From an uncultured Parabacteroides sp. (GTDB lineage: Bacteria > Bacteroidota > Bacteroidia > Bacteroidales > Tannerellaceae), in assembly GCA_934718155.1 (NCBI GenBank), contig CAKUZF010000016.1, forward strand, positions 1 to 59,279: a DNA stretch of 59,279 nucleotides. The letters run 5' to 3'. This document shows, one piece after another, positions 34,739 through 43,050 of this stretch; position 1 is the first letter of the stretch; each line of letters opens with the position of its first letter. The translations under genes were made by a program, and so were the position numbers. Under the pieces are notes generated by a model. The model was not told the DNA's origin, ran no database searches, and worked only from the letters and a program-made list of their open reading frames with translations.

Positions 34739-35910
34739 GAACGATTTATATAATAGGTATGTTGCTCGGATCGCTGTTTGCCTCGGCGCAAACCTCGATT
34801 CCCGAGGTGCTCCATCAGGTGGCCGCCAACAATCCCGAGCTGCGGGCAAACGGGCAGCTGATCCAGTCGCGCAAGCTTGAGGCGCGGCTCGACAATAACT
34901 TGGCCGACCCCTCGGTCTCCTACTCGCATCAGTATGGCAACAAGTCGGGCATGGGCTTCCAGGGCGAGCTGGTGGCTTCGCAGAGCTTCGATTTCCCCAC
35001 GGTTTATGCCCAGAAGCATAAGCTAACCAAGTCGAAGTGGGCGGGGCTCGACCGCGAGGGGCAGGCTTATCGCCAAGAGATCTTGCTGCAGGCCAAGAAC
35101 CTCTGCCTCGAACTGGTTCTCCTGAATCAGCAGAAGGCTTTGCTCGACGAGCGGCTGCGCAACGCCGAGCAGCTGGCCGCACTCTTTGCCACCCGTTTGG
35201 AGCGGGGCGACGCGAATGTGCTCGAGACGAACAAAATCGACCTGGAGCTGCTCAACGTGAAGACCGAGGCTCGTGCCAACGAGACCGCACGTCAGGCCAA
35301 GCTGCGCGAGTTGGCCACCCTCAACGGTGGCGAGCCGATTGCTTTCGACGCGGCCTCTTATCCCGCCGAGGAGCTTGCTCCCTATGCCGAGTTGTGCGGC
35401 GAGGCGATGGCGGCCGACAGCCGCTTGAGTCTTTTGCGTAGCGAGGAGCAGACGGCTTTGCGCCAGGTGAAGCTCAACCGTGCCAAGGGGCTGCCCGGAT
35501 TCGAGCTGGGCTATCGCTTGAACACCGCCTCGGGCGGCGAGCGTTTCAATGGCTTCTTGGTGGGGGTCAGCATCCCTCTCTTCTCCAACCGCAACAATGT
35601 GAAGCAGGCTCGTGCGCAGCAGCTCTACACGGAGCTTCAGCTCGAGAGCACCACACGCACTGTCGAGAATCAGCTGCGCCAAGACTACGACGAGGCGCTT
35701 TCGCTGCGTGGCTCGATGGAGGAGTATGCTAAGCTGCTGAAGCAGCAGAACAGCTTGGCACTGCTCAACAAGGCGATTCAGGCGGGTCAGATCTCGATGA
35801 TCGCCTACTTTGTTGATGCGGCGGCCTACTACGAGAGCGTAGAGAACTACCATCAGCTGCAGTTCCAATATCAAACGCTGTTGGCGCGCCTCTATAAGCA
35901 TCGCCTCTAA
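34735..35910 (+). CDS. TolC-family outer-membrane efflux channel
   Basis: A 391-residue outer-membrane factor. A signal peptide (about residues 1-18, ending FASAQ) is followed by two repeats of the long-helix coiled-coil fold (LHQVAANNPELRANGQLIQSRKLEA in the first, LRSEEQTALRQVKLNRAKGLPGFELGY in the second). It should complete the tripartite efflux complex with the preceding adaptor and pump. It begins within the pump stop codon (ATGA overlap), which shows translational coupling, and a strong terminator follows 40 bases after its stop. Confidence 0.88.
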   Translation: MRTIYIIGMLLGSLFASAQTSIPEVLHQVAANNPELRANGQLIQSRKLEARLDNNLADPSVSYSHQYGNKSGMGFQGELVASQSFDFPTVYAQKHKLTKSKWAGLDREGQAYRQEILLQAKNLCLELVLLNQQKALLDERLRNAEQLAALFATRLERGDANVLETNKIDLELLNVKTEARANETARQAKLRELATLNGGEPIAFDAASYPAEELAPYAELCGEAMAADSRLSLLRSEEQTALRQVKLNRAKGLPGFELGYRLNTASGGERFNGFLVGVSIPLFSNRNNVKQARAQQLYTELQLESTTRTVENQLRQDYDEALSLRGSMEEYAKLLKQQNSLALLNKAIQAGQISMIAYFVDAAAYYESVENYHQLQFQYQTLLARLYKHRL

Positions 35911-35949
35911 CTATTGGCTCTTTTTTTTGACGCAAACGTCTTTTTAGCA

Positions 35950-35992
35950 AACGATGGGTAACGATTCAGAAACCGTTGCCCATCGTTTTTTT
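35950..35992 (+). terminator. Intrinsic terminator after efflux operon
   Basis: AACGATGGGTAACG (35950-35963) pairs with CGTTGCCCATCGTT (35974-35987) with one G-T pair over a 10-base loop, and T's continue to 35992. The arms are the same word family as the terminator at 12746-12786. Confidence 0.88.
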
Positions 35993-36084
35993 CTATACGC
36001 CTGTGTCGCCTGCTGAACGGTAGGATGGGCTCACCCGATAAACCAGGGAGATTAAGCCTGTAGTCCATACCTGATCGAGGCGAT

Positions 36085-36241
36085 AAGGCCAGAAAGGCCA
36101 CAAAGGCCAATACTGGCTCAAAAGGCCTAAAAGGCCACAAAGGCCAACGGCCAGCCTTATCCCCAAAACAGAGAAAACAGTAAAAAATGGCTTTTTTACT
36201 GGAAATAGGTCTAATGGCCTCTTGGCCTTTTTGGCCTTTCC
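36085..36241. repeat. AAAGGCC short-period array with inverted distal arm
   Basis: GGCC occurs at 36087, 36096, 36105, 36124, 36133, 36142 and 36149, mostly 9 bases apart, in units like AAAGGCCAC. A distal segment (36213-36241, GGCC at 36216, 36224 and 36233) has the complementary order GGCCTTT. Its reverse complement matches GAAAGGCCACAAAGGCCAA (36092-36110) at 18 of 19 positions and also matches the second block (36129-36146), so two alternative 5' arms compete for one 3' arm. Confidence 0.75.
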
Positions 36242-36447
36242 AGAGGGCTACACCTTCAGAAAGGCAAGATCGCTCCCGCCGACTGGCCCTGCTTCTGCCG
36301 GGTCATCCTCGACGTCGGGTCGACACGCCGGCGCGCGACAAAGTGTCCTCGCAACGTATGGCATCGCACGGCAACGCACCAGCGCCCACGGCGCGTGTCG
36401 TAATTTTGTGATACGGAAACGATACGGAGGTATCAGGCTGGAGGGGC

Positions 36448-36562
36448 GCTGCTCTAAGGCTGCTCCGAGGTTGCTCTAATGTTTCTCTAATCCGCGGTTA
36501 GAGAAACGTTAGAGAAACGTTAGAGAAACGTTAGAGAAACGATAGAGCTCGATTAGAGCTAC
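36448..36562. repeat. Long hairpin built from 11-bp repeats
   Basis: Left arm: four 11-base units (36448, 36459, 36470, 36481), ending GTTGCTCTAAT and GTTTCTCTAAT. A 5-base loop CCGCG (36492-36496) follows. Right arm: four identical GTTAGAGAAAC units (36497, 36508, 36519, 36530), then two decayed units up to 36562. The right units are the reverse complement of the left ones. The inner 22 bp pair with one mismatch and two G-T pairs, and pairing continues outward with more mismatches to about 44 bp. Confidence 0.82.
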
Positions 36563-36623
36563 TGCCTTGCAGCTTCGGAGCAGCGTTGAGTTTTTTGTAT
36601 GGTTTTTGCGACGAGAAGCGGGC

Positions 36624-38750
36624 CTATCTGAAGAGTTCGAGCGAGAGTTTGAGGCCGAAACTCTGATAGTTAAATTTATCGAATCCGAAGAAGAGGGCGA
36701 TGTTGAGCAGGTCGTTGCCCACTCCGTAGCCCATTTCGGTGTGGTTGGGCTTAGCGGGGGCCCACAGCTGGCTGAGGTAGAAGCGTTCGCTGAGGATGTA
36801 GCGGTGGGCACGGGGCTTCATGAAGCGCAGTAGGATGAAGGGGGCTTCGTACATCAGGTGGGCTTGCGCATAGTGGCTGCTGGCGAAGTACCAGTCGTCG
36901 TTGAGCAGGTGGAAGTTGCCGCCGAAACGGTCGCGCCAAGGCTCGGGGAAGTAGTTCTTGGCGAAGTAGCGGAAGTTGGCGAAGTAGGTTTGGCGGGTGT
37001 GCAGGTAGCTTCCGGTGCTGAAGTTGTAGCTCAACCGTTCGCTCAGTCCGAGGCGCAAGGTCTGGTTGAGTCCGCCTTCGAGGCGCCAGTAGTTGCTGCT
37101 GCTGCCTATCACGCCCGAGATGCCCTTGCCCAGCTCGACGCGCAGGGTGGGGAAGGAGGCGTTGAGGTATTCCTTGCGGAAGCCGTCCATCCAGTAGTGC
37201 TGCTGGGGCGTGAAGCGCAGGCCGATGAATGGCTCGAAGTCGTTGGCGTTCTTTAGCTTGGGGGCGGCTGAGGCGGTCTGCACGGGGGTGCGGAGGTGAT
37301 AGTCGAGTCCGGCTTGCAGGATGAGGCCGTTGAGCAGCTCGATTTGGTTACTCAGCTTGGCGTAGTAGTGGCGGTAGTAGTCGAGGCCGAGTGATTCGAA
37401 CTTGAATCCCTTTTGGTCGGCCTGTTGCTTCAGGAGCTCGTCGATGCGCGCCATGTGGTCGGACGAGAAGGTCTGGTTGTCGTTGGCCAGGATGAGGCTG
37501 AGCTGGCCCATCCGCTCGGGCAGGTATTCCCAGTCGGTTGTGATCTTCACGCGAAGCTGTTTCTTCTTGAACAGGTAGCCCACTTCGGGGTGGAAGCGCA
37601 GCTGTCGGTCGTGGGTGTAGGTGTGGCTGAGGCGTAGCTCCTGCTTGTAGGCCAGTCCGTCTTCGCTGTCGTAGGAGAGTTGCAGGGGGTTGAGCAGTCC
37701 GGAGTATTTCATGCGTACTGTCTTGTAGTTGCGGTTGACGGTGCTGGTCAGTTGCGTGCCCAAGTGGGCGTATTGGTCGAGCAGGGAGCTGTCGGCCGGT
37801 GCGCTGTCGGGCAGAGGCTGGTCGTAGAGGGCTTGCTCGGCGGGGGTGAGGGGCTTGTCGCGCAGGGCGGCCCAGTAGGCGGGGTTGGGCTCGTAGCGCA
37901 GGCTGTCGGAGGTGACGGTGTAGTAGCGTGTCTCGTCGAGCGGGTTGCTGGCAGGTTGGTCGGGCTGCGGCAGCTGGCGCGTGATGTGGGTGTAGCGCAT
38001 GGCGGCGTGCAGCTCGGTGATGATTTGGTTGCCGAAGGCATCGAAGCGCATCTGGAAGTCGGCTTGCACGGGCAGCAGGAGGTCGTTTTTCAGTCGGCTG
38101 AAGCGCATGTCGATGGTGAACTCTTCGAGCGAGGAGCGTCCGCTCATGATGATGCGGTCGATGGTCCAGAGGCTGTCTACCACGAACAGTTCGCCGGCGA
38201 GCAGCTTTTGGCTCCACTTTCGGGGCGTGAAGCGGATGTGGTGGAGGGTTTGGCCGTCGGCTTCAGAGGTGCCTTCGAGGCTGAAGTTGTAGTAGCTGGT
38301 TGCCTCGGGTGCGAGCGGGGTGATGACCTCCTTGTCGTAGATGGTTGGGGCGTAGATGTTGAAGTTGATGAAGGCGAAGAGCTCTTGCAGGTGGTCGCTG
38401 GTTGAGAGCTGGCTGGTCTGGAAGGCGCGGATGCGGTTGAGGTAGTGGTTGGGAGCCTCGTAGCAGACCTGCGCGTCCAGTTCGAAGAGCTTGTCTTTGG
38501 GGTGCTTATCGACGGGTGTGAACCAGTGCATGCAGCCAAGCGTCTTGTTGCTGCGGGGAACGTGAAGGTAGCCCTTCACGTAGGTTTCGGCCTCGTATCG
38601 CTCAACGGCTTGCTGGTAGCGTGGGGCGAGGAGGATGACGTGGCGCATAAGGCTGTCGGCCAGCTCCTCGGCCGAGGGGTTGGGGGCGCACCATGCCAGG
38701 GCGGCGCAGAGGCTGCCGAGGAGTGAGAGGAGGATTCGCTGGCGGTTCAT
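36624..38750 (-). CDS. DUF5686 family outer-membrane protein
   Basis: A 708-residue exported protein with a signal peptide (residues 1-21). Family features of DUF5686 are present: the N-terminal ADSLMRHVILLAPRYQQAVERYEAETYVKG segment, the mid-region VDSLWTIDRIIMSGRSS with MRFSRLKNDLLLPVQADFQM, and a C-terminal half of alternating amphipathic strands typical of an outer-membrane barrel. It ends FGLKLSLELFR. The usual N-terminal carboxypeptidase-regulatory-like domain seen in many DUF5686 proteins is missing here. The function is unknown. The gene is 12 bases after recQ on the same strand. Confidence 0.75.
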   Translation of the reverse strand: MNRQRILLSLLGSLCAALAWCAPNPSAEELADSLMRHVILLAPRYQQAVERYEAETYVKGYLHVPRSNKTLGCMHWFTPVDKHPKDKLFELDAQVCYEAPNHYLNRIRAFQTSQLSTSDHLQELFAFINFNIYAPTIYDKEVITPLAPEATSYYNFSLEGTSEADGQTLHHIRFTPRKWSQKLLAGELFVVDSLWTIDRIIMSGRSSLEEFTIDMRFSRLKNDLLLPVQADFQMRFDAFGNQIITELHAAMRYTHITRQLPQPDQPASNPLDETRYYTVTSDSLRYEPNPAYWAALRDKPLTPAEQALYDQPLPDSAPADSSLLDQYAHLGTQLTSTVNRNYKTVRMKYSGLLNPLQLSYDSEDGLAYKQELRLSHTYTHDRQLRFHPEVGYLFKKKQLRVKITTDWEYLPERMGQLSLILANDNQTFSSDHMARIDELLKQQADQKGFKFESLGLDYYRHYYAKLSNQIELLNGLILQAGLDYHLRTPVQTASAAPKLKNANDFEPFIGLRFTPQQHYWMDGFRKEYLNASFPTLRVELGKGISGVIGSSSNYWRLEGGLNQTLRLGLSERLSYNFSTGSYLHTRQTYFANFRYFAKNYFPEPWRDRFGGNFHLLNDDWYFASSHYAQAHLMYEAPFILLRFMKPRAHRYILSERFYLSQLWAPAKPNHTEMGYGVGNDLLNIALFFGFDKFNYQSFGLKLSLELFR

Positions 38751-38762
38751 GGGCTGCGGGGG

Positions 38763-40580
38763 TTAGAGAGGTGGCAGTTTCAAGACGAAGCGGATGAGGG
38801 AGACGAACACGCGGCCGTAGCGGTCGAGCTTGATCTGCCCCACGCCGTGCACATCGCTGAAGGCATCGAGGCTGACGGGGCGCCGCTCCACCATGTCTTC
38901 CAGGCTGGCGTCGGTGAAGACCTGATAGGGGGGGATGCGGTCTTTCTCGGCCAACTGTTTGCGCAGCTGCTTGAGGGCGTCGAGCAGGGTGTCGTCGGGC
39001 GATGCGGTGCGTTTCGGTCGGATGGGCTTGGCCTTGAAGCGGGTTGGGGCGGTCTCCTCCGGCTCTTTGTAGAGCGCCAAGAGGGCCTTCTCCTGTCCGA
39101 AGAGCACGCGCTTGCCTAAGGGGGTGACGCGCAGCACCTGCCCGGCGGCGTAGTCCACCTCGACGTAGCCCAGCTGGATCATCTGGAAGAGGTATTCTTT
39201 CCACACCTTGTAGGGCAGGTCGTGGCCCACGCCGTAGGTCTTCAGCTGGTCGTAGCCCTTGGCTCGCAGCTCGGCCCGGGCCGATCCGCGCAGGATGTCG
39301 ATCAGCATCTGCAGGCCGACGTGCTCGCCGGTGCGCACGATGCCGCTCAGGGCCTTCTGGATCAGGATGGTGCCGTCGAACCGCTCGGGGGGATTGTGGC
39401 AGACGTCGCAGTTGCCGCAATCGGTGGCCGACTCCTCGCCGAAGTAGCTCAGCAGGATGCGTCGGCGGCAGATGTCGCTCTCGCAATAACGCTGCATGCG
39501 GTTGAGCTTCTCGAGGTTCACGTCGGGCTGTCCGCTCTCTTCGGCGAATCGGCGCAGCACGATCAGGTCGCCCAACGAGTAGAACAGCAGCGTGTCGCTG
39601 GGCAGACCGTCGCGCCCGGCGCGCCCGATCTCCTGGTAGTAGTTCTCGATGCTTCCGGGCATGTTGAAATGGATCACCCATCGCACGTTGCTCTTGTCGA
39701 TGCCCATGCCGAAGGCCACTGTGGCGCAGACCACGCTGACGCGGTCGTTGATGAAATCTTCCTGCGCCCGGGTGCGCTCGGCGGTGGGCAGCCCGGCATG
39801 GTAGGCGATGGCGGGGATGTGCATGCGGTAGGTCAGTTCTGAGGCCAGCTCGACGGTGTCGTCGCGCTTCATGCAGTAGATGATGCCGCTGGTGCCGGGG
39901 CGTTGGCGGATGAAGCGGGCGATGGTACTCATCTTCTCGCGCTTGTTCATCCCTCGGCGCACGGTGAGCGAGAGGTTGGGGCGGTCGAAGGAGCTGATGA
40001 AGATCTGTGGGTCGGTTAGTTTCAGCTGCTCAACGATGTCTTGTCGGGTGATCTTGTCGGCCGTGGCGGTGAGGGCTACGACGGGCACCTTCGGGAAACG
40101 CTCCTTCAGGATGGCGAGCTGGGTGTACTCGGGGCGGAAGTCGTGCCCCCAGTGGGAGACGCAGTGCGCCTCGTCGATGGCAATGAGCGAAAGGTCGAGG
40201 CGGGGCAGAAACCAGTTGATCTCGGCCATAAGCCGCTCGGGCGAGATGTAGAGCAGCTTCAGCTTGCCTCTCTCGGCCATGAGTTTCACACGCTGCTGCT
40301 CGGCCTCGGGCATGAGGCTGTTGAGTGCCGCCGCGGGGATGCCGTTGGCGATCAGCCCCTCCACTTGGTCTTTCATCAGGGCGATCAGTGGCGACACGAC
40401 AAGGGCCGTTCCCTGAAGATAGATGGCCGGGAGCTGGAAGCATATGGATTTGCCTCCGCCTGTGGGCATTAACACAAGCGAATCTTTCCCGTCTACGATG
40501 CGGCGGATGATGTCCGCCTGCAACGGACGGAAGCTGGTGTAGCCGAAGAATTTCTTCAGCAGAAGTAGTAACTCGTCCAT
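38763..40580 (-). CDS. recQ: ATP-dependent DNA helicase RecQ
   Basis: A 605-residue 3'-5' DNA helicase. Walker A is PTGGGKS (residues 39-45); DEAH is in IAIDEAHCVSHWGHDFRPEY; SFDRPNL, QEDFINDRVSVVCATVAFGMGIDK and QEIGRAGRDG follow. The zinc-binding region has Cys in RYCESDICRRR and DCGNCDVC. Winged-helix (RQC) and HRDC domains complete the C-terminus (SLDAFSDVHGVGQIKLDRYG). It acts in recombination and fork repair. It is divergent from pcrA, with a 65-base gap. Confidence 0.95.
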   Translation of the reverse strand: MDELLLLLKKFFGYTSFRPLQADIIRRIVDGKDSLVLMPTGGGKSICFQLPAIYLQGTALVVSPLIALMKDQVEGLIANGIPAAALNSLMPEAEQQRVKLMAERGKLKLLYISPERLMAEINWFLPRLDLSLIAIDEAHCVSHWGHDFRPEYTQLAILKERFPKVPVVALTATADKITRQDIVEQLKLTDPQIFISSFDRPNLSLTVRRGMNKREKMSTIARFIRQRPGTSGIIYCMKRDDTVELASELTYRMHIPAIAYHAGLPTAERTRAQEDFINDRVSVVCATVAFGMGIDKSNVRWVIHFNMPGSIENYYQEIGRAGRDGLPSDTLLFYSLGDLIVLRRFAEESGQPDVNLEKLNRMQRYCESDICRRRILLSYFGEESATDCGNCDVCHNPPERFDGTILIQKALSGIVRTGEHVGLQMLIDILRGSARAELRAKGYDQLKTYGVGHDLPYKVWKEYLFQMIQLGYVEVDYAAGQVLRVTPLGKRVLFGQEKALLALYKEPEETAPTRFKAKPIRPKRTASPDDTLLDALKQLRKQLAEKDRIPPYQVFTDASLEDMVERRPVSLDAFSDVHGVGQIKLDRYGRVFVSLIRFVLKLPPL

Positions 40581-40629
40581 TTCGGCGCAAATGTAAACAA
40601 AAATCGCGGCTTACCCAAGATGCTTTTTG

Positions 40630-40637
40630 TACCTTTG
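40630..40637 (+). promoter_or_regulatory. -7 element close to the pcrA start
   Basis: TACCTTTG is a consensus-quality -7 element. It ends 8 bases before the pcrA ATG, so the transcript would begin at or very near the start codon. The -33 region lacks TTTG. Confidence 0.5.
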
Positions 40638-40645
40638 CAGCTCTA

Positions 40646-42937
40646 ATGAACTACGAAGTGGAAGAACTGTTACAACAACTCAATGAGAGCCAACGCGAGG
40701 CCGTGCGCTATTGCGAGGGGCCGCAACTGGTCGTGGCTGGAGCCGGCTCGGGCAAGACGCGTGTGCTGACCTATAAGATCGCCTATCTGCTGACGATGGG
40801 CTGGCAGCCTTACCATATCTTGGCGCTGACCTTCACCAACAAGGCAGCCAAGGAGATGAAGGATCGTATTGCCAAGCTGACCGATCCCGACACGGCCCGC
40901 CGGCTTTGGATGGGCACGTTCCACTCCATCTTCGCCCGCATCCTGCGCAAGGAGGCGGAGCATATCGGCTTCCCCTCGCAATTCACCATCTACGATGCGG
41001 CCGACTCGAAAAGCCTCGTCAAATCGATCGTGAAGGAGATGCAGCTCGACGAGAAGACTTACCGTATCGGTATGGTGCAGAGCCGGATATCCAACGCTAA
41101 GAACGCTTTGATCACCGCTCGTGAGTATGCCGAGGATCGGGATTTGGTCGAGGCGGATATGCAGAACCGTGTGCCGCTGATCAGGGAGATTTACCAGCGC
41201 TACGAGAGCCGCTGCCGACAGGCGGGAGCCATGGATTTCGACGACTTGCTGCTCTTTACCTACCTGCTTTTCCGCAATCATCCCGAGGTGCGCACGCGCT
41301 ATCGCGACTTTTTCCGCTATGTGCTGGTCGACGAGTATCAAGACACCAACTATGCGCAGCACCAGATCGTGCAGCAGCTGTGCGAGGGCGAGGGACACCT
41401 CTGCGTGGTGGGCGACGATGCGCAGAGCATCTACTCCTTCCGTGGGGCGAATATCGACAATATGCTGTGCTTCAAGAACCTCTATCCCGGTTGCCGCATC
41501 TTTAAGCTGGAGCGCAACTACCGCTCGACGCAGAACATTGTCAATGCCGCCAACAGCCTGATCGACAAGAATACCGAGCAGATCCAAAAGAGGGTCTATT
41601 CCGAGCGGGAGGCAGGCAGCAAGGTGACTCTGATCTCGTCTTACTCCGACTATGAGGAGGGCTACGCCGTAGCGGCCCGTGTGGGCGAGATGCGCCGTTT
41701 GCAGGACTACGATTATGCTGACTTCGCCATCCTTTATCGCACCAATGCGCAGAGCCGTGTGCTCGAGGAGGCCTTGCGTAAGCGCGGCATCCCCTATAAG
41801 ATATATGGCGGCCTCTCCTTCTACCAACGCAAGGAGGTGAAGGATGTAATCGCCTACGCCCGCTTGGTGGTCAATCCGCACGACGAGGAGGCCCTGAAGC
41901 GAGTGATCAACTACCCGACGCGCGGCATTGGCGACACAACGGTCGGGAAGCTGGCGCAAGCGGCTGTCGATCGGGGCGTTAGCTTCTGGTCGGTGTTGGA
42001 AGATCCGATCGGTTTGGGGCTGAACGTGAATGCGGGAACGGCCAAGAAGCTGGCGGCATTTCGCCTGCTGATCCAGTCTTTTAGCGAGCTGAACGAGACG
42101 CTTGCCGCCGACGAGCTGACGCAGCTGATCGTGAAGCAGAGTGGCATCTGGCAGGAGTTGATGAGCGATCAGTCGATCGAGGGAGCCAGCAAGCAAGAGA
42201 ACCTGCAGGAGCTGATGAAGGGCATTGGCGAGTTTTGCGAGATGCGTCGTGAGGAGGGTGTCGAGCGTGTGCGGCTGCAAGACTTCTTGGCCGAGGTGGC
42301 GCTCCTGACCGACCAAGACAACGACAAGGAGGAGAATGCCGATAAGGTGACGCTGATGACGGTGCACGCCGCTAAGGGGCTGGAGTTCACGAACGTGTTC
42401 GTGGTGGGTATGGAGGAGGATCTCTTCCCTTCGGGCTTGTCGAAGGATAGTCCTCGGGGGGTGGAGGAGGAGCGTCGGCTCTTCTATGTGGCCATCACCC
42501 GTGCGGAGCAGAACTGCGTCTTGAGCTACGCGAAGAGCCGTTATCGCAACGGGCAGACGCAGATGTGCAGTCCGAGTCGCTTCTTGAAAGACATCGATCC
42601 CTGCTATTTGCAATTGCCCTCGAATGGCTATGCGGAGCGGTCGGAGATGAGGCGTGAGCAGCCTCGTCCGGCTGAGAGTAGTCCTAACCTTCGCTACTCT
42701 TCGGTCGCTCCACAGCGGCTGAAGCGTGTGGAAAAGGCGATGGAATCGGCCGTTTCGGCTGGACCGAGCGTAGCGGGAGCCTTCAGCCCGGGCGAACGGG
42801 TGCGCCACGACCGTTTTGGCGAGGGCTCCATCGTGGCGATCGAGGGCGAGGGCAGCAATCTGAAGGCAACGGTCGATTTCGACAACCTGGGCCGTAAGCA
42901 GCTGCTGCTGAAGTTTGCCAAGCTGTCGAAGCTTTGA
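40646..42937 (+). CDS. pcrA: UvrD/PcrA/Rep superfamily DNA helicase
   Basis: A 763-residue SF1A helicase. Q-motif LNESQREAV and Walker A AGAGSGKT (residues 31-38) are followed by TFTNKAAKEMKDRI, VDEYQDTNYAQ (Walker B), GDDAQSIYSFRGA, LERNYRST, TVHAAKGLEF and EEERRLFYVAITRA. The C-terminal part, with GERVRHDRFGEGSIVAIEGEG, is the Tudor-like RNA polymerase-binding domain of PcrA. Expected roles are repair, transcription-coupled repair and removal of recombinase from DNA. The symbol pcrA rather than uvrD is a convention choice. Confidence 0.93.
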   Translation: MNYEVEELLQQLNESQREAVRYCEGPQLVVAGAGSGKTRVLTYKIAYLLTMGWQPYHILALTFTNKAAKEMKDRIAKLTDPDTARRLWMGTFHSIFARILRKEAEHIGFPSQFTIYDAADSKSLVKSIVKEMQLDEKTYRIGMVQSRISNAKNALITAREYAEDRDLVEADMQNRVPLIREIYQRYESRCRQAGAMDFDDLLLFTYLLFRNHPEVRTRYRDFFRYVLVDEYQDTNYAQHQIVQQLCEGEGHLCVVGDDAQSIYSFRGANIDNMLCFKNLYPGCRIFKLERNYRSTQNIVNAANSLIDKNTEQIQKRVYSEREAGSKVTLISSYSDYEEGYAVAARVGEMRRLQDYDYADFAILYRTNAQSRVLEEALRKRGIPYKIYGGLSFYQRKEVKDVIAYARLVVNPHDEEALKRVINYPTRGIGDTTVGKLAQAAVDRGVSFWSVLEDPIGLGLNVNAGTAKKLAAFRLLIQSFSELNETLAADELTQLIVKQSGIWQELMSDQSIEGASKQENLQELMKGIGEFCEMRREEGVERVRLQDFLAEVALLTDQDNDKEENADKVTLMTVHAAKGLEFTNVFVVGMEEDLFPSGLSKDSPRGVEEERRLFYVAITRAEQNCVLSYAKSRYRNGQTQMCSPSRFLKDIDPCYLQLPSNGYAERSEMRREQPRPAESSPNLRYSSVAPQRLKRVEKAMESAVSAGPSVAGAFSPGERVRHDRFGEGSIVAIEGEGSNLKATVDFDNLGRKQLLLKFAKLSKL

Positions 42938-42976
42938 CGCACGGCCTGCCCTTGCTCGGTGAAAAACAACGGCTCG

Positions 42977-43008
42977 CTTGTGTGACTCATGAAAATGTTA
43001 TACATTTG
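42977..43008 (+). promoter_or_regulatory. Bacteroidetes-type promoter for nspC
   Basis: CTTG (42977-42980) and TACATTTG (43001-43008) are spaced by 20 bases and fit the -33/-7 consensus. The nspC ATG at 43051 follows about 42 bases later. Confidence 0.6.
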
Positions 43009-43050
43009 TACGTCAATTGAAAACGAATATTGTTAACAACGAAAAAACGA

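Larger units (their letters stand above)
35993..36623 (+). other. Repeat-rich intergenic region, no gene
   Basis: No coding frame is convincing. The region holds the GGCC repeats (36085-36241), a GC-rich stretch without recognisable content (36242-36409), a pair of 11-bp units GATACGGAAAC / GATACGGAGGT (36410-36431), and the 11-bp hairpin array (36448-36562). It lies between a plus-strand operon ended by a terminator and the 3' end of a minus-strand gene. Confidence 0.7.

Noticed and set aside
36448..36562. CRISPR array as an explanation of the 11-bp repeats
   Set aside because: Units are contiguous with no spacers, far shorter than CRISPR repeats, and no cas genes are present.
40670..42808. 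A 712-codon open frame antisense to pcrA
   Set aside because: Same kind of shadow; all helicase motifs are on the plus strand.
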